A stretch of 64,000 nucleotides of DNA from Chloroflexota bacterium (GTDB lineage Bacteria > Chloroflexota > UBA6077 > FW602-bin22 > JACPRP01), in the NCBI GenBank assembly GCA_023480885.1, contig JAMCWX010000018.1, positions 1 to 64,000 on the forward strand. The letters run 5' to 3'. Below are positions 54,621 to 64,000 of the stretch, one piece after another. The notes beneath the pieces are model-generated. The model saw only the letters and a list, made by a program, of their open reading frames with translations. It made no database searches and had not been told where the DNA came from. Made by a program: the position numbers and the translations under genes. The first letter of the stretch is position 1, and every line of letters starts with the position of its first letter.

Positions 54621-55274
54621 TTACCGTCGCTCGTTGAACCTGGCCCAGTCCTCCAGGAACTTCTTTACGCCCACATCCGTCAAGGGGTGCTGGATCATCT
54701 GCAAGAGAACTTTGTAGGGCACGGTTGCGATGTGCGCACCAACCTTTGCGGCGGCGATAACGTGCAGCGGGTGCCGGATGCTGGCAGCGATCACCCGCGT
54801 TTCAATACCGTAACGACTGTAGATATCGACGATATCGGCAACCACTTCCATTCCATCGTGTCCAACGTCGTCGAGTCGACCGACGAAAGGACTGACGAAG
54901 GTCGCGCCGGCCAGAGCGGCCAGCAGCGCCTGATTGGCTGAGAAGCACAGAGTGAGGTTGGTCTTTACCCCTTCCTGCGACAGCTTCTTGGTTGCCTGGA
55001 GGCCCGTCTCGGTGATGGGGATCTTGATGGCCACGTTGGGGGCCCAGGTGGCGATTTGCATTGCCTCGCGAATCATCCCTTCGGCTTCAAGGCTGGTGAC
55101 CTCGGCGCTCACTGGCCCATCGACGATGGAACAGATCTCTCGCACAGCCTCCTCGAAACCGATGCCGGTTTCCTTGGCCATCAGCGTAGGATTGGTCGTG
55201 ACGCCACTGATGACGCCGAGCCTCGCGGCACGTTTGATCTCGTCGATATTCGCTGTATCCAGGAAAATCCTCAT
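54621..55274 (-). CDS. fsa: Transaldolase-like fructose-6-phosphate aldolase
   Basis: A 217-residue TIM barrel of the small transaldolase (TalC/FSA) group. [41 protein letters not shown] with the Schiff-base lysine (about 85), and [20 protein letters not shown] followed by SPFVGRLDD are family blocks. It works in the non-oxidative pentose phosphate pathway or as an aldolase; the two cannot be told apart here. It is downstream of pyrG on the same strand. GGAG lies ten bases before the ATG; a longer open frame to 55460 overlaps pyrG and is not used. Confidence 0.93.
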   Translation of the reverse strand: MRIFLDTANIDEIKRAARLGVISGVTTNPTLMAKETGIGFEEAVREICSIVDGPVSAEVTSLEAEGMIREAMQIATWAPNVAIKIPITETGLQATKKLSQEGVKTNLTLCFSANQALLAALAGATFVSPFVGRLDDVGHDGMEVVADIVDIYSRYGIETRVIAASIRHPLHVIAAAKVGAHIATVPYKVLLQMIQHPLTDVGVKKFLEDWARFNERR

Positions 55275-55312
55275 TTTGTCAGCACTCCGATAGGAATTAG
55301 TCTGGCGGCAAA

Positions 55313-56953
55313 CTACGCGAGCATCTGCTCCAGCGGCAGCGGACGCTGGTCGCCATCGTGAAGCGTCTGTTTGGCCGCGCCGATGAAATCGCGGAAAAGC
55401 GGGTGCGGCCGCGTCGGACGAGACTTGAACTCGGGATGGAACTGGCAGCCAACCATCCACGGATGGTCGGCTATCTCGACTATCTCGACGAGCTTGCCAT
55501 CCGGCGATAAGCCTCCGATAACCAATCCCGCGCCGGTAAGCAGATTGCGATATTCGTTGTTGAACTCGAAGCGGTGCCGATGTCGTTCGTGGATGACCTG
55601 CTGGCCATAGGCATTGGCCGCCTTAGTGTCGGGTACGAGCAAGCAAGGATAAGCACCAAGGCGCATCGTGCCACCCTTCTGCGACACATCCCGCTGCTCG
55701 GCCAGCATATCGATCACAGGATACGCCGTGCGGGGCTCGAACTCGGTGCTATTGGGCTCGTCGTTGCCGACGACACTGCGCGCCAGCTCGATGACCATCA
55801 CGTGCATCCCTAGACAGAGGCCGAGATACGGGACCTTGTTAAGCCGGGCATACCGAGCGGCCTTTATCTTTCCCTCGATGCCACGATAGCCGAAGCCGCC
55901 TGGAACGAGGATGCCGCTGACGTCCCGCAGCTCATTCTCGCCACCTTCCTGCTCGAGCACCTCCGCGTCGACCCACTTGACCACGACATCGCGATCGTTA
56001 TGAACAGCAGCGTGAGCGAGCGATTCTCGAACGGATAAGTAGGCGTCCTGTAACTCGACGTACTTGCCCACCAGGGCAATTCTGACCTCGCTCTTGGGCC
56101 GCTTGATCTTCTCGACCAGGTTGCGCCAATCGGCCAGATCCGGCTTGTTCGGCAGTCCCAGCTTCTCGGCGATGAAATCGCCCAGCGACTCGACCTCAAG
56201 CAGCAGCGGCACTTCGTATATCGTCTCCGCTGTAGGTAGCGCGATCACGGCCCGCTTCTCGACGTCGCAGAACAAGCCGATCTTCTCTTTGAGGTCGTCA
56301 TTCACTGGATGATCGGAGCGGCAAACGATGACATCGGGCTGGATGCCGATGCTGCGAAGCTCTTTGACGCTGTGCTGAGTAGGCTTGGTCTTGAGCTCTC
56401 CTGTGGCAGAGATATACGGCAGAAGGGTCACATGGATGTAAAGGGCATTCTGGTATCCGACTTCACGATGCATCTGGCGGATAGCTTCGAGGAATGGCAG
56501 GCTCTCGATATCGCCCACGGTGCCACCGACTTCCACGATGACGGCCTGCGCTCCCGTTTGCTTGGCCACCCGCTGGATTCGCTGCTTTATCTCGTTGGTG
56601 ACGTGCGGCACGACCTGAATCGTGCCTCCCAGGAAATCTCCCCTGCGCTCCTTATTGATGACGGAGGTATAGACCTGCCCCGTGGTCACGTTAGATGCCT
56701 TCGTCAGGTTCACGTCGATGAAGCGTTCGTAGTGTCCCAGATCGAGGTCGGTTTCGGCACCATCCTCAGTGACGAAGCACTCGCCGTGCTGATAGGGGTT
56801 CATAGTTCCGGGGTCGACGTTGAGGTAAGGGTCGAGCTTCATGGCGGCGACAGAGATGCCACGGCTCTTGAGCAGGGTACCGATAGAGGCGACGGTGACC
56901 CCTTTTCCGACTGAGGATACTACTCCTCCTGTAACGAAAATGTACTTGGCCAT
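55313..56953 (-). CDS. pyrG: CTP synthase
   Basis: Makes CTP from UTP with glutamine; 546 residues, normal length. The synthase domain opens [20 protein letters not shown], with [16 protein letters not shown] and [20 protein letters not shown]. The glutaminase domain has [13 protein letters not shown], the nucleophile C380 in GLCLGMH and the CQFHPEF triad block. The residue four after the nucleophile is His384, where nearly all CTP synthases have Gln (CLGMQ). The ATG at 56953 gives the standard start; the open frame to 57046 is not used. Confidence 0.96.
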   Translation of the reverse strand: MAKYIFVTGGVVSSVGKGVTVASIGTLLKSRGISVAAMKLDPYLNVDPGTMNPYQHGECFVTEDGAETDLDLGHYERFIDVNLTKASNVTTGQVYTSVINKERRGDFLGGTIQVVPHVTNEIKQRIQRVAKQTGAQAVIVEVGGTVGDIESLPFLEAIRQMHREVGYQNALYIHVTLLPYISATGELKTKPTQHSVKELRSIGIQPDVIVCRSDHPVNDDLKEKIGLFCDVEKRAVIALPTAETIYEVPLLLEVESLGDFIAEKLGLPNKPDLADWRNLVEKIKRPKSEVRIALVGKYVELQDAYLSVRESLAHAAVHNDRDVVVKWVDAEVLEQEGGENELRDVSGILVPGGFGYRGIEGKIKAARYARLNKVPYLGLCLGMHVMVIELARSVVGNDEPNSTEFEPRTAYPVIDMLAEQRDVSQKGGTMRLGAYPCLLVPDTKAANAYGQQVIHERHRHRFEFNNEYRNLLTGAGLVIGGLSPDGKLVEIVEIADHPWMVGCQFHPEFKSRPTRPHPLFRDFIGAAKQTLHDGDQRPLPLEQMLA

Positions 56954-57152
56954 CGTCTGACCCTCCTCACTCCTCACCTTGCAAGCGCCAGGCGGCACCA
57001 CGTGCTCTACCAACCTGATCGTGTACCGCCAGCCAAACCACATCATATTCTACCAGATTTGGCGAACATTTTCTAACGTTTTGCGCCTACCGGTGGAATT
57101 TCCCATTATCGGGAGGGGATGGTATAATAACCGCCGAGGTGGAAACCGAAAG

Positions 57153-57758
57153 ATGGATTTTCTGTCCCTTCCCGCGTTGACAATCGACTGGCAGACCGAG
57201 CTGACCACGACGATCATCCCCGTGACCATAAAGGTTGCGGTTAGCGTTGTGGTATTGCTGCTCACGCTGCACCTCGCGGGCCGCGCGCGCAGAGCATCGC
57301 AGAAGAGCCTGACGCGAACAAAGGCCGATCCGAGCATCGTCGTCTTCATCGGCAGGCTCGCTCACATCGGCGTCCTGGCTGCTGGAACCGTGATAATACT
57401 GGGCATAATGGGCATCAGTTGGACAGCTCTGCTGGCCGTGGTCGGTGCCATAAGCCTGGCCATAAGCCTGGCGATTCAGGACGTGCTCAAGAACTTCGTG
57501 GCCGGCCTTTATCTGCTGATCGAGCGACCTTTCAGAGTGGGCGAGACTATCAAGATCAAGGACTTCGAAGGGAAGGTGGAGGATATCGGCATCCGGACGA
57601 CGATTCTGCGCACGGGAGACGGGCTACAGGTAGTAGTGCCCAACGCCATCGTCTTCACCGAGGTGGTCGTCAATATCAGTGGCGAGGTGCCTACTCTCCG
57701 ACCACTTGAACCTGCACCTCACGGCGCCGAGGTCGATTATCGAAATCCACAAGGATGA
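57153..57758 (+). CDS. Small MscS-type mechanosensitive channel, C-terminally short
   Basis: 201 residues. Membrane helices lie at about 20-42, 63-85 and 88-115. The pore helix region GISWTALLAVVGAISLAISL and the beta-domain start ERPFRVGETIKIKDFEGKVE, VPNAIVFTEVVVNIS are MscS signatures. After VNIS the sequence departs from the family. The last 25 residues are read antisense through the end of yjbQ, so the usual alpha/beta C-terminal cage domain is missing. It could be a truncated gene or a naturally minimal form. TATAAT at 57123 may be its promoter. Confidence 0.8.
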   Translation: MDFLSLPALTIDWQTELTTTIIPVTIKVAVSVVVLLLTLHLAGRARRASQKSLTRTKADPSIVVFIGRLAHIGVLAAGTVIILGIMGISWTALLAVVGAISLAISLAIQDVLKNFVAGLYLLIERPFRVGETIKIKDFEGKVEDIGIRTTILRTGDGLQVVVPNAIVFTEVVVNISGEVPTLRPLEPAPHGAEVDYRNPQG

Positions 57759-58107
57759 TCTGCTGCCAGGTTCCGAGGCTCAGCTTCCCGCTCTGCAACG
57801 GGACGACGAGGGAGGGCCCCATCATCGTGGCCCGAATATGCGAGAACCCGTTGCCGTCGCCCCAACGCGCATCGTGGTTGTAGGGAACGTTGCTAGGAAT
57901 GAGTTTTTCCAGGGTGCGCTGAAGATCGGCGACGAGCCCCGGCTCGAACTCCATGGTCGAAACTCCCGCCGTCGATCCCCTGACGAACACCGTCACGAGG
58001 CCGTTGCGAATCTTCGAGGCAGCGACTTCCAGCTCCACTTTGTCAGTTATGTCGACGACGTCACAATATCCCTTGGATTGTACCGCGAAGGAAGCAGAAA
58101 CGACCAT
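57691..58107 (-). CDS. YjbQ/UPF0047 family protein
   Basis: 138 residues: VDITDKVELEVAASKIRNGL, FVRGSTAGVSTMEFEPGLVAD and HDARWGDGNGFSHIRATMMG followed by LGTWQQIILVDFDNRPRRRE are the family blocks. Members have weak thiamine phosphate synthase activity; their true role is unclear. Its 3' end overlaps the 3' end of the short mscS by 68 bases on the other strand. Confidence 0.92.
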   Translation of the reverse strand: MVVSASFAVQSKGYCDVVDITDKVELEVAASKIRNGLVTVFVRGSTAGVSTMEFEPGLVADLQRTLEKLIPSNVPYNHDARWGDGNGFSHIRATMMGPSLVVPLQSGKLSLGTWQQIILVDFDNRPRRREVQVQVVGE

Positions 58108-58117
58108 TCAGTACTCC

Positions 58118-58846
58118 TCACCAACCGTAGCTCAGGCGCATCCAAAGACGGGCAGGCAGACTCGCCTGCTGCATCTTGCGCTGAGTTTTCGCGATGTCGT
58201 AAGCCACGCGCCTGTGGGTAAAGGTTCGCCGGTCGAGGTCGAGCACGACGTATCGAGCATCGGCCACGCCATCGCGCGGCTGGCCCACGCTGCCAGGGTT
58301 GATTATCAGGCGCTGATTGCCCAATGGGAAAGGCCGCTCGTAAGATGGATCGAGGGTCGCGCACGTGCGCGCCGTCGCCGCGCAGGAGAATATCACGGGC
58401 ACGTGGGTGTGCCCGACGAAGCAGTATGCCGTGGTAAAGTGGTCGAGGCTTGCCTCCGCAGCGCTGGAGTAGATTATATACTCCCAGATTGGATCCCGCG
58501 GACTTCCGTGGGCGAGAGTGAAGCCATTTCTTTCGAGCTTCGTCGGCAGATCCTCTAGAAATCGCCAGTTGGCTGGAGCCAACTGCTGCGCGGTCCATTC
58601 GGCAGCCGCCTGGGCATCGGGATTGAAGTCTTCCGTGCCGATGCGACCGATGGCTGCCCAGTCGTGATTTCCTGCGATACAGCAGTGATCGAAGCTGCGT
58701 AGATGATCGATGCATTCGTTGGGATCGGGTCCGTAGCCGACGACATCGCCAAGACACCACACCTCATCTACGTCCACGAAGTCGGCGGTAACGGCCTCGA
58801 AGGCAGCCAGGTTCGAATGTATATCTGAGACGACGGCAACCCGCAT
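58118..58846 (-). CDS. Metallophosphoesterase, YfcE-type (second copy)
   Basis: 242 residues with the calcineurin-like motifs SDIHSNL, GDVVGYGPDPNE, GNHDW, AHGSPRDP and GHTHVPV in order. Clearly a paralogue of the protein at 5940-6662 (same loops, similar length), but with the canonical GNHD where the other has GNYD. Substrate unknown. Ten bases upstream of yjbQ on the same strand. Confidence 0.9.
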   Translation of the reverse strand: MRVAVVSDIHSNLAAFEAVTADFVDVDEVWCLGDVVGYGPDPNECIDHLRSFDHCCIAGNHDWAAIGRIGTEDFNPDAQAAAEWTAQQLAPANWRFLEDLPTKLERNGFTLAHGSPRDPIWEYIIYSSAAEASLDHFTTAYCFVGHTHVPVIFSCAATARTCATLDPSYERPFPLGNQRLIINPGSVGQPRDGVADARYVVLDLDRRTFTHRRVAYDIAKTQRKMQQASLPARLWMRLSYGW

Positions 58847-59070
58847 TAGGTTTCCCTTTCAGGATAAGCCGGATTTCGTGGAAGTATAGCACGGCGAGAG
58901 GGATTTGTTCAAAGGGCGATAGCTCGGAGGCGGACAGCATCACAGAGGTACGGAGAGGAGCGAACGCGCGGTGGCATTTTTGAAATACTGAGTGTATAAT
59001 CTGAACAACAGGCTGCCGACTTACATAGCCGCAAAGGATGCGTTTCGCCAGCGGGCAGTGAGGGAGCAAG

Positions 59071-59586
59071 GTGGCTCAAGAGAGCACAGCCGCCATCGAG
59101 ATCATCAGCCACAGTCCTGCCGAGACTCGTCGCATAGGGCGCCATCTTGGCAAGCTCCTACAACCAGGCGATCTGCTTCTGCTGGAAGGTCCATTTGGGG
59201 CGGGGAAGACAGTGCTGACCCAGGGGATCGCCAAAGGGGCGGGCGTCGAGGAGGTGGTCAGCAGCCCTAGCTTCACGCTGATAAACGAGTATCAGGCAGG
59301 AAAAGCACCCAGGCAGGTTCGCGTATATCACGCGGACCTGTACCGCATCCACGGCGCCGACGAAGCGCTGGCATTGGGCCTCGACGAGTATCTGGCTGGT
59401 CGAGGCATATTTATTGCGGAGTGGCCAGAGAACGTGGCCGAGGTTTGGCCGAGCGAGCGATTATGGATTCGCTTGCGTCTGGGGAAGGGCGACGAGCGCA
59501 TAATCGATCTCGACGCACAGGGTATGAGATACGTCCAGTTGCTAGGGGAACTGGAACGAGAACTTCGAAGGGAAGCGAAGGGATGA
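59071..59586 (+). CDS. tsaE: tRNA threonylcarbamoyladenosine synthesis ATPase
   Basis: TsaE is the ATPase partner of TsaB-TsaD in making t6A37 of tRNA. It is 171 residues, GTG start. Walker A GPFGAGKTVLTQGIAKG (about 41-57), SSPSFTLINEY, VYHADLYR and FIAEWPENV are typical. It overlaps tsaB (ATGA). tsaD is not in the window. Confidence 0.95.
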   Translation: MAQESTAAIEIISHSPAETRRIGRHLGKLLQPGDLLLLEGPFGAGKTVLTQGIAKGAGVEEVVSSPSFTLINEYQAGKAPRQVRVYHADLYRIHGADEALALGLDEYLAGRGIFIAEWPENVAEVWPSERLWIRLRLGKGDERIIDLDAQGMRYVQLLGELERELRREAKG

Positions 59587-60293
59587 TTCTGGCCATAGAT
59601 ACGTCCACCTCCATTTCTACCATCGCACTGTTCGATGTGGACGTGCACGCCGAACTAACGTGGATAGCGGACCAAAAGCACACGACTGAGCTACTGCCAG
59701 AGATCGGGCGCTTGCTGCAGCGGTGTGGCCTCAAGGCCGACCAGTTGAACGGGATTGTCGTGGCATTGGGGCCAGGGAGCTTCAACGGCCTGCGCGTTGG
59801 GTTGAGCACCGCGAAAGGCTTATGCCTGGCTCTGAGGATACCGATAGTGGGCGTTGGCACGCTGGAGGCGCTGGCCTACCAATACGCGCTGGCGAAGCTT
59901 CCAGTCCGACCGATCACCGACGCAGGCAGAGGCGAGCTGAACACGGCGCTGTATGAGATGAGAGATCGTACGTGGGTCGAACTAGAAGCACCGTGGATTG
60001 GCGGCATTGACGAAATCAGGCGTCGGATTTCGGCGCCGACGCTGGTATGCGGCGATACAAGAAAGGAAGCGGTGGTTCATCTGTGCCACGAGCTTGGCGG
60101 GCTTATCACAGAGCCCGCAGCGGCAGGATCGTTGCGACGCGCTGGATATCTGGCCGAGCTTGGCGGCAGGAAGCTGCGCGCAGGGAAGACTGACGATCTC
60201 GCTTCGCTGCAGCCAATATACCTGAGGAAACCAGCGATCACAGGGAGCACGCGGACCGATGCGCTTGCAGTTCGGCACCCCGTTGGCGGTTAA
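59583..60293 (+). CDS. tsaB: tRNA threonylcarbamoyladenosine synthesis protein TsaB
   Basis: A 236-residue inactive ASKHA-fold homologue of TsaD: MILAIDTSTSISTIALFD at the start, LLPEIGRLLQRCGL, VVALGPGSFNGLRVGLSTAK (about 60-79) and YLRKP near the end. It forms the scaffold of the t6A complex. The ATG overlaps the tsaE stop, so they are coupled; the longer open frame upstream is not used. Confidence 0.94.
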   Translation: MILAIDTSTSISTIALFDVDVHAELTWIADQKHTTELLPEIGRLLQRCGLKADQLNGIVVALGPGSFNGLRVGLSTAKGLCLALRIPIVGVGTLEALAYQYALAKLPVRPITDAGRGELNTALYEMRDRTWVELEAPWIGGIDEIRRRISAPTLVCGDTRKEAVVHLCHELGGLITEPAAAGSLRRAGYLAELGGRKLRAGKTDDLASLQPIYLRKPAITGSTRTDALAVRHPVGG

Positions 60294-60402
60294 CATAGCA
60301 ACCAACTTGCAGAAACTGGTCGATCTGGAGGATAATCGAATAGTAGACAGCTGTTCGATGCGCGTTGTGCTTCGAGGTCCAGCGTGAGGGAGGCAAGAGC
60401 GA

Positions 60403-61113
60403 TTGCCGTACATAGTACGACCTATGGAGATCGACGACATACCTGAGGTAACGGCGATTGAGCGGCAGTGCTTCAGCATGCCCTGGCCGGCTAACGCCTA
60501 CCGTCGGGAACTGAGAGACAACAGGTTGAGCCGGTATATCGTCGCGGAGTGGGTGGAGAACGAGGAAGCCCGTGAGTGGCAGAAGAGCGCTCTCGCGCGG
60601 AAACAACAACTGCACGAGACAGCGGCCAGGGGAAAATCACCTGTCAGGAGGGCGCTGGAGCATCTTTTTCAAGGGTTGACAAGGCCAGAACAGGAGCCTC
60701 GGACGGTGAAGCTGGCCGGGTACGCGGGGCTCTGGCTGATGCTCGACGAGGCTCACGTGACGACGATCGCAGTCAGGCCGTCTCTAAGAGGCCAGGGTCT
60801 TGGCGAGCTGCTTTTCGTCGGCCTCACAGACCTTGCTATGGCCCTCGGCGCCAGGTACTTGACGCTCGAGGTCAGGGTCAGCAATATTGTGGCTCAAAAC
60901 CTCTACAAGAAGTACGGGTTCCACGAGGAAGGCATCCGCAAGCGTTATTACAGCGACAACAGCGAAGACGCTTTGATTATGTGGAGTGAACCGCTGGGGT
61001 CAGCTTCCTTCCAGAACAGATTGGCCGACCTGAAATCGGCGCTGAACAAAAAGCTGGCGAAGGCAAAGCCTTTGCGAACAGAACAGGCAGAAGACAGCAC
61101 AGCAGCTATGTAG
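60403..61113 (+). CDS. rimI: RimI-type ribosomal-protein N-acetyltransferase with an insertion
   Basis: GNAT acetyltransferase in the usual place after tsaB. EIDDIPEVTAIERQCF (about 9-24), VTTIAVRPSLRGQGLGELLF (acetyl-CoA loop R-G-Q-G-L-G, about 118-137) and NIVAQNLYKKYGFHEEGIRK (about 165-184) are RimI-like. It is 236 residues instead of about 150: a charged segment of about 60 residues (roughly 50-110) is inserted between the first strands, and there is a basic tail. TTG start with GGGAGG upstream. Confidence 0.85.
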   Translation: MPYIVRPMEIDDIPEVTAIERQCFSMPWPANAYRRELRDNRLSRYIVAEWVENEEAREWQKSALARKQQLHETAARGKSPVRRALEHLFQGLTRPEQEPRTVKLAGYAGLWLMLDEAHVTTIAVRPSLRGQGLGELLFVGLTDLAMALGARYLTLEVRVSNIVAQNLYKKYGFHEEGIRKRYYSDNSEDALIMWSEPLGSASFQNRLADLKSALNKKLAKAKPLRTEQAEDSTAAM

Positions 61114-61139
61114 TAACAAAACACGGGGCGAGGAGTGGG

Positions 61140-63992
61140 ATGTCTGAACTATTAGTCGTTTTCGATGGCAACGCGTTGCTTCACCGCGCCTTCCACGCCC
61201 TGCCCCCGCTGACCACCTCTAAGGGCGAGCTTGTCAACGCCGTCTACGGCTTCGCCTCGATGCTGCTTAAGGCGATGAACGAGCTCAAGCCGCGATACGC
61301 CGCGGTGACCTTCGACAAGGCAGCGCCCACGTTTCGGCATAAGGAGTTTGAAGAGTACAAGGCGCATCGCCCGAAGGCGCCTGAGGCCCTGTACGAGCAA
61401 CTCGAGCGCATCAAACAACTGGTCGAGATACTCAACTTACCTGTTTTCGAAGTCGATGGTTACGAAGCCGACGACGTGCTGGGAACGCTGGCAAAGCAGG
61501 CATCTGAGCAGCACGTGGAGACGGTAATTGTGACGGGAGACTCTGACGCCCTGCAACTGGTTAGCGAGGACGTCAGGGTGCTCGTACCTGGCAAAGTGTT
61601 CGCGAACACGATCATCTACGACAAAAAAGCCGTGCGGGAGAAGTACGGGCTGGAGCCGAAGCAACTGGCCGATTTCAAAGGACTGAAGGGCGACCCCTCG
61701 GACAACATTCCCGGCGTGCCGGGCATTGGCGAGAAGACCGCGACGAAACTCTTGAGCCGGTTTGGCTCGGTCGAGGAGGTTTACGCTCACCTCGACGAGG
61801 TGGACAGCAAGACACGTAAGCTTCTCGAAGAGCACCGCGATCAGGCGATGCAGAGCAAGCGGCTCGCAACCATCGTCACCGACGTGCCCATCGAGCTCGA
61901 CCTCGACAAGTGTCGCGTCGGGACGTACGACCGCAGCAGAGCCGTCTCGCTATTGCGCGAGCTGGAGTTCCGCAGCCTGTTGGGCAGATTGCCTGAGCTA
62001 CGAGTCGAGGCCCGCGCAACACAAGCCGTGCGAACCGAGACAGATGGCTCCGGTTCGCGGGCGGTTCAGATGAATCTCTTTGGCACGCTGGGCAACAAGG
62101 GAAGCGAACCTACAGCCGTCGACGATCCGCAGGTTACCACTTCGGCTCATTCGCCGTCGGCAGCGGCGACGTGTTCTACAATCTCGACCAAGGAAGCGCT
62201 GGAGGAACTGGTAAGAAGAATTCATCCCGGCTCAGCCATCACATTCGACGTGGAGACGACCCACAAAGACGCGATGCGTGCGGCGCTCGTAGGCATAGCG
62301 ATTTCGCTGGATCCAGAGCACGTCTTCTACATTCCGGTCGGCCACAGAGAGACGCTGCAGGGCGATGCAGCGGAGAATATGAGCCAACTTCCTCTCGATC
62401 TTGCTCTGAACACGTTGAGGCACATTTTCGAGGATCCGGCAATCGAGAAGCTCGCCCACAACGGGAAATATGATATCACGGTGCTCGAACGCAACGGCGT
62501 AGTCGTGGCGGGGCTATCGTTCGACACGATGATCGCGGCCTATCTGGTCGACCCGTCTCAGCGAGCGCTGAACTTGAAGGATCTTGGCTTATCGAAGCTA
62601 GGCGTCGAAATGACGCCGATAGAAGCGCTGATTGGCAAGGGGAAGTCACAGATCACGATGGCAGAGGTGCCGATCGAGCTTGCGGCCAAATACTCCTGCG
62701 GCGACGCGGAAGTGACCCATCGACTGGCACAGGTGTTGGAGCCACAGCTCAAGGAGGCTGACCTCTGGAAGCTGTTCGTCGACGTGGAGATGCCGCTGGT
62801 GCCAGTGCTGGCAAAAATGGAGCAGCACGGAGTGGCGATCGACGTCCAATTCCTGCACGGCCTTTCAGCAGAGCTTCACGCAAAACTGTTGGAGTTGGAA
62901 CAGCGCATTCACGATAGCGTGGGCCACAAGTTCAACATCAACAGCACACAGCAACTGGGGAAGATACTCTTCGAGGAGTTGCGACTGCCGACGTCGCGAC
63001 GTACGAAGACGGGCTTCAGCACGGAAGCCGATGTCCTGGAGGATCTGAGAGGCACCCATCCCGTCGTAGAGCTCGTGCTAGAATACCGTCAGTTGACGAA
63101 GATGAAGTCGACCTACGTCGACGCGCTGCCGTTGATGATCAATCCGCTAACTGGGCGTTTGCACACGTCGTTCAACCAGACGGGAACGATTACAGGCAGG
63201 CTCAGCTCCAGCGAGCCTAACCTGCAGAACATCCCGATTAGAACCGACCTTGGGCGAAAGGTTCGAGGTGCCTTCACCACCGGCGAGGCGGAGAGCGTGC
63301 TGCTGAGCGCGGACTATTCGCAGGTCGAGCTGCGCATTATGGCCCACATCTCCCAGGATAGACGGCTGCTCGAAGCATTCGCGGCCGACGAAGACATTCA
63401 CGCGGCGACGGCGACCGAGATTTTCGGAGTGCCGCTGGACAGGGTAACGGCGCAACAGCGCCGCGTCGCGAAAGTAGTGAATTTTGGCATTATCTATGGC
63501 ATTAGCGACTTCGGGCTGGCCGCAGGAGCAGGCTTGTCCAGACGTGATGCCTCCATATACATCGACAAGTACCTGGGTAGATATGGAGGCGTGAGCAAGT
63601 ACATCGAGGATACCAAGCGCCAGGCGGAGGAGCGGGGATATGTCACCACGATCCTCGGTCGAAGGCGATACTTGCCAGAGATAAACGTGGACCATCGCGT
63701 GGCAAGACAGGCAGCCGAGAGGATGGCAATCAACATGCCTATCCAGGGTACGGCAGCAGATATCATCAAGATCGCGATGATCAGATTGGACCGGGCGATG
63801 ACGAAGCGGCGGCTGCGCAGCAAGATGATCCTCCAGGTTCACGACGAGCTGGTGTTCGAAGTGCCCAGGCACGAACTCGAAGAGATGCGCGAGCTGGCGA
63901 TCGAGATAATGGAGAACGCGATGCCGCTGGCCGTGCCGCTGAAAGTGGACGTCAAGGTAGGCGTTAACTGGAACGAGATGGAGGAATGCTAG
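61140..63992 (+). CDS. polA: DNA polymerase I
   Basis: 950 residues with all three domains. The 5' nuclease (about 1-290) has VVTGDSDALQL-type acidic residues and GLKGDPSDNIPGVPGIGEKT. The 3'-5' exonuclease (about 340-530) keeps its catalytic acids: FDVETT (about 369), HNGKYD and YSCGDA, so proofreading is likely. The polymerase has motif A DYSQVELR (about 727), motif B RRVAKVVNFGIIYG (phenylalanine at the sugar-selecting position) and motif C VHDEL (about 900). It fills repair gaps and removes primers. Confidence 0.97.
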   Translation: MSELLVVFDGNALLHRAFHALPPLTTSKGELVNAVYGFASMLLKAMNELKPRYAAVTFDKAAPTFRHKEFEEYKAHRPKAPEALYEQLERIKQLVEILNLPVFEVDGYEADDVLGTLAKQASEQHVETVIVTGDSDALQLVSEDVRVLVPGKVFANTIIYDKKAVREKYGLEPKQLADFKGLKGDPSDNIPGVPGIGEKTATKLLSRFGSVEEVYAHLDEVDSKTRKLLEEHRDQAMQSKRLATIVTDVPIELDLDKCRVGTYDRSRAVSLLRELEFRSLLGRLPELRVEARATQAVRTETDGSGSRAVQMNLFGTLGNKGSEPTAVDDPQVTTSAHSPSAAATCSTISTKEALEELVRRIHPGSAITFDVETTHKDAMRAALVGIAISLDPEHVFYIPVGHRETLQGDAAENMSQLPLDLALNTLRHIFEDPAIEKLAHNGKYDITVLERNGVVVAGLSFDTMIAAYLVDPSQRALNLKDLGLSKLGVEMTPIEALIGKGKSQITMAEVPIELAAKYSCGDAEVTHRLAQVLEPQLKEADLWKLFVDVEMPLVPVLAKMEQHGVAIDVQFLHGLSAELHAKLLELEQRIHDSVGHKFNINSTQQLGKILFEELRLPTSRRTKTGFSTEADVLEDLRGTHPVVELVLEYRQLTKMKSTYVDALPLMINPLTGRLHTSFNQTGTITGRLSSSEPNLQNIPIRTDLGRKVRGAFTTGEAESVLLSADYSQVELRIMAHISQDRRLLEAFAADEDIHAATATEIFGVPLDRVTAQQRRVAKVVNFGIIYGISDFGLAAGAGLSRRDASIYIDKYLGRYGGVSKYIEDTKRQAEERGYVTTILGRRRYLPEINVDHRVARQAAERMAINMPIQGTAADIIKIAMIRLDRAMTKRRLRSKMILQVHDELVFEVPRHELEEMRELAIEIMENAMPLAVPLKVDVKVGVNWNEMEEC

Positions 63993-64000
63993 GTGCCGGA
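63993..64000 (+). CDS. First codons of a next gene, possibly mutM (formamidopyrimidine-DNA glycosylase)
   Basis: GTG CCG GA directly follows the polA stop. Fpg/MutM proteins begin MPELPEVE and mutM often follows polA, so this may be its start. Eight bases cannot prove it. Confidence 0.3.

Overview
The window reads as a stretch of chromosome from a member of the Chloroflexota, most likely an uncultured one. This is an inference from gene content and order: a dcw cluster carrying Sbp (DUF1290), a B12-dependent ribonucleotide reductase next to nrdR, GTG and TTG starts used as often as ATG, tsaE-tsaB-rimI beside polA, and many short palindromic and 'CACGGAG' dispersed repeats. No rRNA or tRNA gene and no CRISPR array was recognised. 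Most of the window is ordinary housekeeping DNA with three accessory patches.

Layout. 1-3100: uvrB-uvrA (minus), with a GAAC-N4-GTTC SOS box upstream. 3100-5900: a decaying toxin-antitoxin patch (XRE antitoxin with a broken HigB-like toxin, an RHH antitoxin stub, and an intact vapBC). 5900-12250: a phosphoesterase and an arsenic or metalloid-type island (arsR1-acr3; arsR2; ArsP-like permease, thioredoxin-like protein and MFS exporter; a methyltransferase) with clear promoters and operators. 12400-13630: a molybdenum-cofactor-type riboswitch with a strong terminator ahead of modA. 13634-14677: a D-lactate dehydrogenase-like gene. 15000-31016: the division and cell-wall cluster mraZ-rsmH-ftsL-ftsI-murF-mraY-murD-ftsW-cvpA-like-murC-ddl-ftsQ-sbp-ftsA-ftsZ, which has no murE, murG or murB. 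31339-37874: a two-gene candidate defence system, a PLD-nuclease/SNF2-helicase fusion translationally coupled to an Eco57I-type adenine methylase. 38194-47560: a GT9 glycosyltransferase, nrdR-nrdJ, a radical SAM protein, pgeF, yggS, yggT, yggU, a polysaccharide deacetylase and rpmG. 47750-51605: a gliding-type ABC transporter operon (gldA-F-G plus DUF4340). 51642-58846: a metallo-hydrolase, rho, a DUF3795 protein, transaldolase, pyrG, a short mscS, yjbQ and a second phosphoesterase. 59071-64000: tsaE-tsaB-rimI-polA, then the first bases of what may be mutM.

How the parts work together. uvrAB and polA serve excision repair. The dcw genes make UDP-MurNAc-pentapeptide and lipid I and build the divisome; their first promoter carries three MraZ boxes, so mraZ probably represses its own cluster. 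nrdR represses nrdJ through two boxes, one of which fills the -35/-10 spacer. The two ArsR repressors have different operators, and two identical ArsR2 sites flank arsR2, which suggests one regulator controlling itself and the permease operon. The helicase-methylase pair is the best candidate for an incompletely described system. Its methylase changes sharply in base composition just after the catalytic motif, which points to exchange of the target-recognition half.
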